In this document: piece by piece, positions 25,401-38,029 of the stretch
How the letters are laid out: every line of letters begins with the position of its first letter
Position numbering within the stretch: the stretch's first letter is position 1
NCBI GenBank assembly: GCA_964057225.1
Contig: OZ059896.1
Location: 20,952,501 to 21,016,500 of the forward strand
Source of the DNA: Auanema rhodensis
Taxonomy: Eukaryota > Nematoda > Chromadorea > Rhabditida > Rhabditidae
Direction of reading: 5' to 3'
Length of the DNA: 64,000 nt
Notes under the pieces: generated by a model
What the model was told of the DNA's origin: nothing
The model's input: the letters and a program-made list of their open reading frames with translations, nothing else
Database searches by the model: none
Program-made: the position numbers and the translations under genes

Positions 25401-27377
25401 GTTTGAAAAATGATGCATTAGTGTATGTTGAGTTTCCATGTACACTCAACATTGCTTCCAAAAACATTTTGACAAAAATTTTTTCGAAAAATTTCAAAAT
25501 AATTTAGCAAAAAGTAGATGTTTTTAGATTCCTTTTTTCAAGGCAAAGACGATGGACATTGTTATTCAACGAAAAAATTAATTCTTCAGGGTGAAAATCG
25601 AGGATATAAGTGTGAACTTATATCAGTTGATATCTCGGTGCATTTTTAAGCTAGCGCAAATCTGATAACACAGATCGACGCAGCTTAAAAATCCGCATCG
25701 AATGCACTATACTACATTGAGAAACGCTTAATACAAAAATTAGTTATGATCGTTTGAAAAATGATGCATTAGTGTATGTTGAGTTTCCATGTACACTCAA
25801 CATTGTTTCCAAAAACATTTTGACAAAAATTTTTTCGAAAAATTTCAAAATAATTTAGCAAAAAGTAGATGTTTTTAGATTCCTTTTTCCAAAGCAAAGA
25901 CGATGGACAATGTTATTCAACGAAAAAATTAATTCTTCAGGGTGAAAATCGAGGATATAAGTGTGAACTTATATCAGTTGATATCTCGGTGCATTTTTAA
26001 GCTAGCGCAAATCTGATAACACAGATCGACGCAGCTTAAAAATCCGCATCGAATGCACTATACTACATTGAGAAACGCTTAATACAAAAATTAGTTATGA
26101 TCGTTTGAAAAATGATGCATTAGTGTATGTTGAGTTTCCATGTACACTCAACATTGCTTCCAAAAACATTTTGACAAAAATTTTTTCGAAAAATTTCAAA
26201 ATAATTTAGCAAAAAGTAGATGTTTTTAGATTCCTTTTTTTAAGGCAAAGACGATGGACAATGTTATTCAACGAAAAAATTAATTCTTCAGGACGAAAAT
26301 CGAGGATATAAGTGTGAACTTATATCAGTTGATATCTCGGTGCATTTTCAAGCTAGCGCAAATCTGATAACACAGATCGACGCAGCTTAAAAATCCGCAT
26401 CGAATGCACTATACTACATTGAGAAACGCTTAATACAAAAATTAGTTATGATCGTTTGAAAAATGATGCATTAGTGTATGTTGAGTTTCCATGTACACTC
26501 AACATTGCTTCCAAAAACATTTTGACAAAAATTTTTTCGAAAAATTTCAAAATAATTTAGCAAAAAGTAGATGTTTTTAGATTCCTTTTTTTAAGGCAAA
26601 GACGATGGACAAGGTTATTCAACGAAAAAATTAATTCTTCAGGACGAAAATCGAGGATATAAGTGTGAACTTATATCAGTTGATATCTCGGTGCATTTTC
26701 AAGCTAGCGCAAATCGGATAACACAGATCGACGCAGCTTAAAAATCCGCATCGAATGCACTATACTACATCAAGAAACGCTTGATACAAAAATTAGTTAT
26801 GATCGTTTGAAAAATGATGCATTAGTGTATGTTGAGTTTCCATGTACACTCAACATTGCTTCCAAAAACATTTTGACAAAAATTTTTTCGAAAAATTTCA
26901 AAATAATTTAGCAAAAAGTAGATGTTTTTAGATTCCTTTTTTTAAGGCAAAGACGATGGACAATGTTATTCAACGAAAAAATTAATTCTTCAGGACGAAA
27001 ATCGAGGATATAAGTGTGAACTTATATCAGTTGATATCTCGGTGCATTTTCAAGCTAGCGCAAATCTGATAACACAGATCGACGCAGCTTAAAAATCCGC
27101 ATCGAATGCACTATACTACATTGAGAAACGCTTAATACAAAAATTAGTTATGATCGTTTGAAAAATGATGCATTAGTGTATGTTGAGTTTCCATGTACAC
27201 TCAACATTGCTTCCAAAAACATTTTGACAAAAATTTTTTCGAAAAATTTCAAAATAATTTAGCAAAAAGTAGATGTTTTTAGATTCCTTTTTTTAAGGCA
27301 AAGACGATGGACAATGTTATTCAACGAAAAAATTTATTCTTCAGGACGAAAATCGAGGATATAAGTGTGAACTTATA
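22464..27377. repeat. Mosaic zone: monomers 65-78 from several subfamilies
   Basis: This stretch mixes Zone I alleles (A303C, A309T, T41G, T289G, GGACG), a Zone II block (24921-25973) and the first T17G/CA96-97 monomer (24219). The A231T/T232G variant appears at 22815 and 24570. The monomer at 24570 has a front half with A114G and TG184-185 (Zone II) and a back half with A231T/T232G and A303C (like the monomer at 22815), so it is a chimera. Confidence 0.7.
24921..25973. repeat. Displaced Zone II trimer (gamma-delta-epsilon)
   Basis: Monomers 72-74 carry A149G, then A288T, then C184T with the CC tract, in the same order as monomers 39-41, 52-54 and 57-59. They lie about 4.2 kb beyond the end of Zone II, flanked by other subfamilies. 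Confidence 0.78.
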
Positions 27378-28781
27378 TCAGTTGATATCTCGGTGCATTT
27401 TTAAGCTAGCGCAAATCGGATAACACAGATCGACGCAGTTTAAAAATCCGCATCGAATGCACTATACTACATTGAGAAACGCTTAATACAAAAATTAGTT
27501 ATGATCGTTTGAAAAATGATGCATTAGTGTATGTTGAGTTTCCATGTACACTCAACATTGCTTCCAAAAACATTTTAACAAAAATTTTTTCGAAAAATTT
27601 CAAAATAATTTAGCAAAAAGTAGATGTTTTTAGATTCCATTTTTAAAGGCAAAGACGATAGACAATGTTATTCAACGAAAAAATTAATTCTTCAGGGTGA
27701 AAATCGAGGATATAAGTGTGAACTTATATCAGTTGATATCTCGGTGCATTTTCAAGCTAGCGCAAATCTGATAACACAGATCGACGCAGCTTAAAAATCC
27801 GCATCGAATGCACTATACTACATTGAGAAACGCTTGATACAAAAATTAGTTATGATCGTTTGAAAAATGATGCATTAGTGTATGTTGAGTTTCCATGTAC
27901 ACTCAACATTGCTTCCAAAAACATTTTGACAAAAATTTTTTCGAAAAATTTCAAAATAATTTAGCAAAAAGTAGATGTTTTTAGATTCCTTTTCTTAAGG
28001 CAAAGACGATGGACAATGTTATTCAACGAAAAAATTAATTCTTCAGGGTGAAAATCGAGGATATAAGTGTGAACTTATATCAGTTGATATCTCGGTGCAT
28101 TTTTAAGCTAGCGCAAATCTGATAACACAGATCGACGCAGCTTAAAAATCCGCATCGAATGCACTATACTACATTGAGAAACGCTTAATACAAAAATTAG
28201 TTATGATCGTTTGAAAAATGATGCATTAGTGTATGTTGAGTTTCCATGTACACTCAACATTGCTTCCAAAAACATTTTGACAAAAATTTTTTCGAAAAAT
28301 TTCAAAATAATTTAGCAAAAAGTAGATGTTTTTAGATTCCATTTTTAAAGGCAAAGACGATAGACAATGTTATTCAACGAAAAAATTAATTCTTCAGGGT
28401 GAAAATCGAGGATATAAGTGTGAACTTATATCAGTTGATATCTCGGTGCATTTTCAAGCTAGCGCAAATCTGATAACACAGATCGACGCAGCTTAAAAAT
28501 CCGCATCGAATGCACTATACTACATTGAGAAACGCTTGATACAAAAATTAGTTATGATCGTTTGAAAAATGATGCATTAGTGTATGTTGAGTTTCCATGT
28601 ACACTCAACATTGCTTCCAAAAACATTTTGACAAAAATTTTTTCGAAAAATTTCAAAATAATTTAGCAAAAAGTAGATGTTTTTAGATTCCTTTTCTTAA
28701 GGCAAAGACGATGGACAATGTTATTCAACGAAAAAATTAATTCTTCAGGGTGAAAATCGAGGATATAAGTGTGAACTTATA

Positions 28782-30887
28782 TCAGTTGATATCTCGGTGC
28801 ATTTTTAAGCTAGCGCAAATCTGATAACACAGATCGACGCAGCTTAAAAATCCGCATCGAATGCACTATACTACATTGAGAAACGCTTAATACAAAAATT
28901 AGTTATGATCGTTTGAAAAATGATGCATTAGTGTATGTTGAGTTTCCATGTACACTCAACATTGCTTCCAAAAACATTTTGACAAAAATTTTTTCGAAAA
29001 ATTTCAAAATAATTTAGCAAAAAGTAGATGTTTTTAGATTCCTTTTTTTAAGGCAAAGACGATGGACAATGTTATTCAACGAAAAAATTAATTCTTCAGG
29101 GTGAAAATCGAGGATATAAGTGTGAACTTATATCAGTTGATATCTCGGGGCATTTTTAAGCTAGCGCAAATCTGATAACACAGATCGACGCAGCTTAAAA
29201 ATCCGCATCGAATGCACTATACTACATCAAGAAACGCTTGATACAAAAATTAGTTATGATCGTTTGAAAAATGATGCATTAGTGTATGTTGAGTTTCCAT
29301 GTACACTCAACATTGCTTCCAAAAACATTTTGACAAAAATTTTTTCGAAAAATTTCAAAATAATTTAGCAAAAAGTAGATGTTTTTAGATTCCTTTTCTT
29401 AAGGCAAAGACGATGGACAATGTTATTCAACGAAAAAATTAATTCTTCAGGGTGAAAATCGAGGATATAAGTGTGAACTTATATCAGTTGATATCTCGGT
29501 GCATTTTTAAGCTAGCGCAAATCTGATAACACAGATCGACGCAGCTTAAAAATCCGCATCGAATGCACTATACTACATTGAGAAACGCTTAATACAAAAA
29601 TTAGTTATGATCGTTTGAAAAATGATGCATTAGTGTATGTTGAGTTTCCATGTACACTCAACATTGCTTCCAAAAACATTTTGACAAAAATTTTTTCGAA
29701 AAATTTCAAAATAATTTAGCAAAAAGTAGATGTTTTTAGATTCCTTTTTTTAAGGCAAAGACGATGGACAATGTTATTCAACGAAAAAATTAATTCTTCA
29801 GGGTGAAAATCGAGGATATAAGTGTGAACTTATATCAGTTGATATCTCGGGGCATTTTTAAGCTAGCGCAAATCTGATAACACAGATCGACGCAGCTTAA
29901 AAATCCGCATCGAATGCACTATACTACATCAAGAAACGCTTGATACAAAAATTAGTTATGATCGTTTGAAAAATGATGCATTAGTGTATGTTGAGTTTCC
30001 ATGTACACTCAACATTGCTTCCAAAAACATTTTGACAAAAATTTTTTCGAAAAATTTCAAAATAATTTAGCAAAAAGTAGATGTTTTTAGATTCCTTTTC
30101 TTAAGGCAAAGACGATGGACAATGTTATTCAACGAAAAAATTAATTCTTCAGGGTGAAAATCGAGGATATAAGTGTGAACTTATATCAGTTGATATCTCG
30201 GTGCATTTTTAAGCTAGCGCAAATCTGATAACACAGATCGACGCAGCTTAAAAATCCGCATCGAATGCACTATACTACATTGAGAAACGCTTAATACAAA
30301 AATTAGTTATGATCGTTTGAAAAATGATGCATTAGTGTATGTTGAGTTTCCATGTACACTCAACATTGCTTCCAAAAACATTTTGACAAAAATTTTTTCG
30401 AAAAATTTCAAAATAATTTAGCAAAAAGTAGATGTTTTTAGATTCCTTTTTTTAAGGCAAAGACGATGGACAATGTTATTCAACGAAAAAATTAATTCTT
30501 CAGGGTGAAAATCGAGGATATAAGTGTGAACTTATATCAGTTGATATCTCGGGGCATTTTTAAGCTAGCGCAAATCTGATAACACAGATCGACGCAGCTT
30601 AAAAATCCGCATCGAATGCACTATACTACATCAAGAAACGCTTGATACAAAAATTAGTTATGATCGTTTGAAAAATGATGCATTAGTGTATGTTGAGTTT
30701 CCATGTACACTCAACATTGCTTCCAAAAACATTTTGACAAAAATTTTTTCGAAAAATTTCAAAATAATTTAGCAAAAAGTAGATGTTTTTAGATTCCTTT
30801 TTTTAAGGCAAAGACGATGGACAATGTTATTCAACGAAAAAATTAATTCTTCAGGACGAAAATCGAGGATATAAGTGTGAACTTATA
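28782..30887. repeat. Three rounds of a 702-bp dimer
   Basis: Plain T25/A108 monomers at 28782, 29484 and 30186 alternate with T17G/CA96-97 monomers at 29133, 29835 and 30537. The first two T17G copies have TCTTAAGG and a GGGTG end; the third has TTTTAAGG and a GGACG end and leads into the longer arrangement. Confidence 0.82.
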
Positions 30888-33800
30888 TCAGTTGATATCT
30901 CGGTGCATTTTCAAGCTAGCGCAAATCTGATAACACAGATCGACGCAGCTTAAAAATCCGCATCGAATGCACTATACTACATTGAGAAACGCTTAATACA
31001 AAAATTAGTTATGATCGTTTGAAAAATGATGCATTAGTGTATGTTGAGTTTCCATGTACACTCAACATTGCTTCCAAAAACATTTTGACAAAAATTTTTT
31101 CGAAAAATTTCAAAATAATTTAGCAAAAAGTAGATGTTTTTAGATTCCATTTTTCAAGGCAAAGACGATAGACAATGTTATTCAACGAAAAAATTAATTC
31201 TTCAGGGTGAAAATCGAGGATATAAGTGTGAACTTATATCAGTTGATATCTCGGTGCATTTTTAAGCTAGCGCAAATCTGATAACACAGATCGACGCAGC
31301 TTAAAAATCCGTATCGAATGCACTATACTACATTGAGAAACGCTTGATACAAAAATTAGTTATGATCGTTTGAAAAATGATGCATTAGTGTATGTTGAGT
31401 TTCCATGTACACTCAACATTGCTTCCAAAAACATTTTGACAAAAATTTTTTCGAAAAATTTCAAAATAATTTAGCAAAAAGTAGATGTTTTTAGATTCCA
31501 TTTTTAAAGGCAAAGACGATAGACAATGTTATTCAACGAAAAAATTAATTCTTCAGGGTGAAAATCGAGGATATAAGTGTGAACTTATATCAGTTGATAT
31601 CTCGGTGCATTTTCAAGCTAGCGCAAATCTGATAACACAGATCGACGCAGCTTAAAAATCCGCATCGAATGCACTATACTACATTGAGAAACGCTTGATA
31701 CAAAAATTAGTTATGATCGTTTGAAAAATGATGCATTAGTGTATGTTGAGTTTCCATGTACACTCAACATTGCTTCCAAAAACATTTTGACAAAAATTTT
31801 TTCGAAAAATTTCAAAATAATTTAGCAAAAAGTAGATGTTTTTAGATTCCTTTTCTTAAGGCAAAGACGATGGACAATGTTATTCAACGAAAAAATTAAT
31901 TCTTCAGGGTGAAAATCGAGGATATAAGTGTGAACTTATATCAGTTGATATCTCGGTGCATTTTTAAGCTAGCGCAAATCTGATAACACAGATCGACGCA
32001 GCTTAAAAATCCGCATCGAATGCACTATACTACATCAAGAAACGCTTGATACAAAAATTAGTTATGATCGTTTGAAAAATGATGCATTAGTGTATGTTGA
32101 GTTTCCATGTACACTCAACATTGCTTCCAAAAACATTTTGACAAAAATTTTTTCGAAAAATTTCAAAATAATTTAGCAAAAAGTAGATGTTTTTAGATTC
32201 CTTTTCTTAAGGCAAAGACGATGGACAATGTTATTCAACGAAAAAATTAATTCTTCAGGGTGAAAATCGAGGATATAAGTGTGAACTTATATCAGTTGAT
32301 ATCTCGGTGCATTTTTAAGCTAGCGCAAATCTGATAACACAGATCGACGCAGCTTAAAAATCCGCATCGAATGCACTATACTACATTGAGAAACGCTTAA
32401 TACAAAAATTAGTTATGATCGTTTGAAAAATGATGCATTAGTGTATGTTGAGTTTCCATGTACACTCAACATTGCTTCCAAAAACATTTTGACAAAAATT
32501 TTTTCGAAAAATTTCAAAATAATTTAGCAAAAAGTAGATGTTTTTAGATTCCTTTTTTTAAGGCAAAGACGATGGACAATGTTATTCAACGAAAAAATTA
32601 ATTCTTCAGGGTGAAAATCGAGGATATAAGTGTGAACTTATATCAGTTGATATCTCGGGGCATTTTTAAGCTAGCGCAAATCTGATAACACAGATCGACG
32701 CAGCTTAAAAATCCGCATCGAATGCACTATACTACATCAAGAAACGCTTGATACAAAAATTAGTTATGATCGTTTGAAAAATGATGCATTAGTGTATGTT
32801 GAGTTTCCATGTACACTCAACATTGCTTCCAAAAACATTTTGACAAAAATTTTTTCGAAAAATTTCAAAATAATTTAGCAAAAAGTAGATGTTTTTAGAT
32901 TCCTTTTTTTAAGGCAAAGACGATGGACAATGTTATTCAACGAAAAAATTAATTCTTCAGGACGAAAATCGAGGATATAAGTGTGAACTTATATCAGTTG
33001 ATATCTCGGTGCATTTTCAAGCTAGCGCAAATCTGATAACACAGATCGACGCAGCTTAAAAATCCGCATCGAATGCACTATACTACATTGAGAAACGCTT
33101 AATACAAAAATTAGTTATGATCGTTTGAAAAATGATGCATTAGTGTATGTTGAGTTTCCATGTACACTCAACATTGCTTCCAAAAACATTTTGACAAAAA
33201 TTTTTTCGAAAAATTTCAAAATAATTTAGCAAAAAGTAGATGTTTTTAGATTCCATTTTTCAAGGCAAAGACGATAGACAATGTTATTCAACGAAAAAAT
33301 TAATTCTTCAGGGTGAAAATCGAGGATATAAGTGTGAACTTATATCAGTTGATATCTCGGTGCATTTTTAAGCTAGCGCAAATCTGATAACACAGATCGA
33401 CGCAGCTTAAAAATCCGTATCGAATGCACTATACTACATTGAGAAACGCTTGATACAAAAATTAGTTATGATCGTTTGAAAAATGATGCATTAGTGTATG
33501 TTGAGTTTCCATGTACACTCAACATTGCTTCCAAAAACATTTTGACAAAAATTTTTTCGAAAAATTTCAAAATAATTTAGCAAAAAGTAGATGTTTTTAG
33601 ATTCCATTTTTAAAGGCAAAGACGATAGACAATGTTATTCAACGAAAAAATTAATTCTTCAGGGTGAAAATCGAGGATATAAGTGTGAACTTATATCAGT
33701 TGATATCTCGGTGCATTTTCAAGCTAGCGCAAATCTGATAACACAGATCGACGCAGCTTAAAAATCCGCATCGAATGCACTATACTACATTGAGAAACGC

Positions 33801-33950
33801 TTGATACAAAAATTAGTTATGATCGTTTGAAAAATGATGCATTAGTGTATGTTGAGTTTCCATGTACACTCAACATTGCTTCCAAAAACATTTTGACAAA
33901 AATTTTTTCGAAAAATTTCAAAATAATTTAGCAAAAAGTAGATGTTTTTA
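29930..33950. repeat. Two copies of a 2,106-bp hexamer
   Basis: Monomers 87-91 match 93-97 in order, six monomers apart: plain; T17G/CA96-97; C25/A108; C74T/C268A; C25/G108. C74T falls near 31312 and 33418. The match begins in the second part of monomers 86/92 and ends near position 266 of monomers 91/97. Confidence 0.75.
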
Positions 33951-35450
33951 GATTCCTTTTTTTAAGGCAAAGACGATGGACAATGTTATTCAACGAAAAA
34001 ATTAATTCTTCAGGGTGAAAATCGAGGATATAAGTGTGAACTTATATCAGTTGATATCTCGGGGCATTTTTAAGCTAGCGCAAATCTGATAACACAGATC
34101 GACGCAGCTTAAAAATCCGCATCGAATGCACTATACTACATCAAGAAACGCTTGATACAAAAATTAGTTATGATCGTTTGAAAAATGATGCATTAGTGTA
34201 TGTTGAGTTTCCATGTACACTCAACATTGCTTCCAAAAACATTTTGACAAAAATTTTTTCGAAAAATTTCAAAATAATTTAGCAAAAAGTAGATGTTTTT
34301 AGATTCCTTTTTTTAAGGCAAAGACGATGGACAATGTTATTCAACGAAAAAATTAATTCTTCAGGACGAAAATCGAGGATATAAGTGTGAACTTATATCA
34401 GTTGATATCTCGGTGCATTTTCAAGCTAGCGCAAATCTGATAACACAGATCGACGCAGCTTAAAAATCCGCATCGAATGCACTATACTACATTGAGAAAC
34501 GCTTAATACAAAAATTAGTTATGATCGTTTGAAAAATGATGCATTAGTGTATGTTGAGTTTCCATGTACACTCAACATTGCTTCCAAAAACATTTTGACA
34601 AAAATTTTTTCGAAAAATTTCAAAATAATTTAGCAAAAAGTAGATGTTTTTAGATTCCATTTTTCAAGGCAAAGACGATAGACAATGTTATTCAACGAAA
34701 AAATTAATTCTTCAGGGTGAAAATCGAGGATATAAGTGTGAACTTATATCAGTTGATATCTCGGTGCATTTTTAAGCTAGCGCAAATCTGATAACACAGA
34801 TCGACGCAGCTTAAAAATCCGTATCGAATGCACTATACTACATTGAGAAACGCTTGATACAAAAATTAGTTATGATCGTTTGAAAAATGATGCATTAGTG
34901 TATGTTGAGTTTCCATGTACACTCAACATTGCTTCCAAAAACATTTTGACAAAAATTTTTTCGAAAAATTTCAAAATAATTTAGCAAAAAGTAGATGTTT
35001 TTAGATTCCATTTTTAAAGGCAAAGACGATAGACAATGTTATTCAACGAAAAAATTAATTCTTCAGGGTGAAAATCGAGGATATAAGTGTGAACTTATAT
35101 CAGTTGATATCTCGGTGCATTTTCAAGCTAGCGCAAATCTGATAACACAGATCGACGCAGCTTAAAAATCCGCATCGAATGCACTATACTACATTGAGAA
35201 ACGCTTGATACAAAAATTAGTTATGATCGTTTGAAAAATGATGCATTAGTGTATGTTGAGTTTCCATGTACACTCAACATTGCTTCCAAAAACATTTTGA
35301 CAAAAATTTTTTCGAAAAATTTCAAAATAATTTAGCAAAAAGTAGATGTTTTTAGATTCCTTTTTTTAAGGCAAAGACGATGGATAATGTTATTCAACGA
35401 AAAAATTAATTCTTCAGGGTGAAAATCGAGGATATAAGTGTGAACTTATA
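32643..35450. repeat. Two copies of a 1,404-bp tetramer
   Basis: Monomers 94-97 and 98-101 share the order T17G/CA96-97, C25/A108, C74T/C268A, C25/G108. The last member of the second copy adds C286T (GATAATG near 35385), which becomes a marker of the later 7- and 11-monomer units. Confidence 0.75.
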
Positions 35451-38029
35451 TCAGTTGATATCTCGGTGCATTTTTAAGCTAGCGCAAATCTGATAACACA
35501 GATCGACGCAGCTTAAAAATCTGCATCGAATGCACTATACTACATCAAGAAACGCTTGATACAAAAATTAGTTATGATCGTTTGAAAAATGATGCATTAG
35601 TGTATGTTGAGTTTCCATGTACACTCAACATTGCTTCCAAAAACATTTTGACAAAAATTTTTTCGAAAAATTTCAAAATAATTCAGCAAAAAGTAGATGT
35701 TTTTAGATTCCATTTTTCAAGGCAAAGACGATAGACAATGTTATTCAACGAAAAAATTAATTCTTCAGGGTGAAAATCGAGGATATAAGTGTGAACTTAT
35801 ATCAGTTGATATCTCGGTGCATTTTTAAGCTAGCGCAAATCTGATAACACAGATCGACGCAGCTTAAAAATCTGCATCGAATGCACTATACTACATTGAG
35901 AAACACTTAATACAAAAATTAGTTATGATCGTTTGAAAAATGATGCATTAGTGTATGTTGAGTTTCCATGTACACTCAACATTGCTTCCAAAAACATTTT
36001 GACAAAAATTTTTTCGAAAAATTTCAAAATAATTTAGCAAAAAGTAGATGTTTTTAGATTCCTTTTTTTAAGGCAAAGACGATGGACAATGTTATTCAAC
36101 GAAAAAATTTATTCTTCAGGACGAAAATCGAGGATATAAGTGTGAACTTATATCAGTTGATATCTCGGTGCATTTTTAAGCTAGCGCAAATCGGATAACA
36201 CAGATCGACGCAGTTTAAAAATCCGCATCGAATGCACTATACTACATTGAGAAACGCTTAATACAAAAATTAGTTATGATCGTTTGAAAAATGATGCATT
36301 AGTGTATGTTGAGTTTCCATGTACACTCAACATTGCTTCCAAAAACATTTTAACAAAAATTTTTTCGAAAAATTTCAAAATAATTTAGCAAAAAGTAGAT
36401 GTTTTTAGATTCCATTTTTCAAGGCAAAGACGATGGACAATGTTATTCAACGAAAAAATTAATTCTTCAGGGTGAAAATCGAGGATATAAGTGTGAACTT
36501 ATATCAGTTGATATCTCGGGGCATTTTTAAGCTAGCGCAAATCTGATAACACAGATCGACGCAGCTTAAAAATCCGCATCGAATGCACTATACTACATCA
36601 AGAAACGCTTGATACAAAAATTAGTTATGATCGTTTGAAAAATGATGCATTAGTGTATGTTGAGTTTCCATGTACACTCAACATTGCTTCCAAAAACATT
36701 TTGACAAAAATTTTTTCGAAAAATTTCAAAATATGTTAGCAAAAAGTAGATGTTTTTAGATTCCTTTTTTTAAGGCAAAGACGATGGACAATGTTATTCA
36801 ACGAAAAAATTAATTCTTCAGGACGAAAATCGAGGATATAAGTGTGAACTTATATCAGTTGATATCTCGGTGCATTTTTAAGCTAGCGCAAATCTGATAA
36901 CACAGATCGACGCAGCTTAAAAATCCGTATCGAATGCACTATACTACATTGAGAAACGCTTAATACAAAAATTAGTTATGATCGTTTGAAAAATGATGCA
37001 TTAGTGTATGTTGAGTTTCCATGTACACTCAACATTGCTTCCAAAAACATTTTGACAAAAATTTTTTCGAAAAATTTCAAAATAATTTAGCAAAAAGTAG
37101 ATGTTTTTAGATTCCTTTTTTTAAGGCAAAGACGATGGACAATGTTATTCAACGAAAAAATTAATTCTTCAGGGTGAAAATCGAGGATATAAGTGTGAAC
37201 TTATATCAGTTGATATCTCGGGGCATTTTTAAGCTAGCGCAAATCTGATAACACAGATCGACGCAGCTTAAAAATCCGTATCGAATGCACTATACTACAT
37301 TGAGAAACGCTTAATACAAAAATTAGTTATGATCGTTTGAAAAATGATGCATTAGTGTATGTTGAGTTTCCATGTACACTCAACATTGCTTCCAAAAACA
37401 TTTTGACAAAAATTTTTTCGAAAAATTTCAAAATAATTTAGCAAAAAGTAGATGTTTTTAGATTCCTTTTTTTAAGGCAAAGACGATGGACAATGTTATT
37501 CAACGAAAAAATTAATTCTTCAGGGTGAAAATCGAGGATATAAGTGTGAACTTATATCAGTTGATATCTCGGGGCATTTTTAAGCTAGCGCAAATCTGAT
37601 AACACAGATCGACGCAGCTTAAAAATCCGTATCGAATGCACTATACTACATTGAGAAACGCTTAATACAAAAATTAGTTATGATCGTTTGAAAAATGATG
37701 CATTAGTGTATGTTGAGTTTCCATGTACACTCAACATTGCTTCCAAAAACATTTTGACAAAAATTTTTTCGAAAAATTTCAAAATAATTTAGCAAAAAGT
37801 AGATGTTTTTAGATTCCATTTTTAAAGGCAAAGACGATAGACAATGTTATTCAACGAAAAAATTAATTCTTCAGGGTGAAAATCGAGGATATAAGTGTGA
37901 ACTTATATCAGTTGATATCTCGGTGCATTTTCAAGCTAGCGCAAATCTGATAACACAGATCGACGCAGCTTAAAAATCCGCATCGAATGCACTATACTAC
38001 ATTGAGAAACGCTTGATACAAAAATTAGT

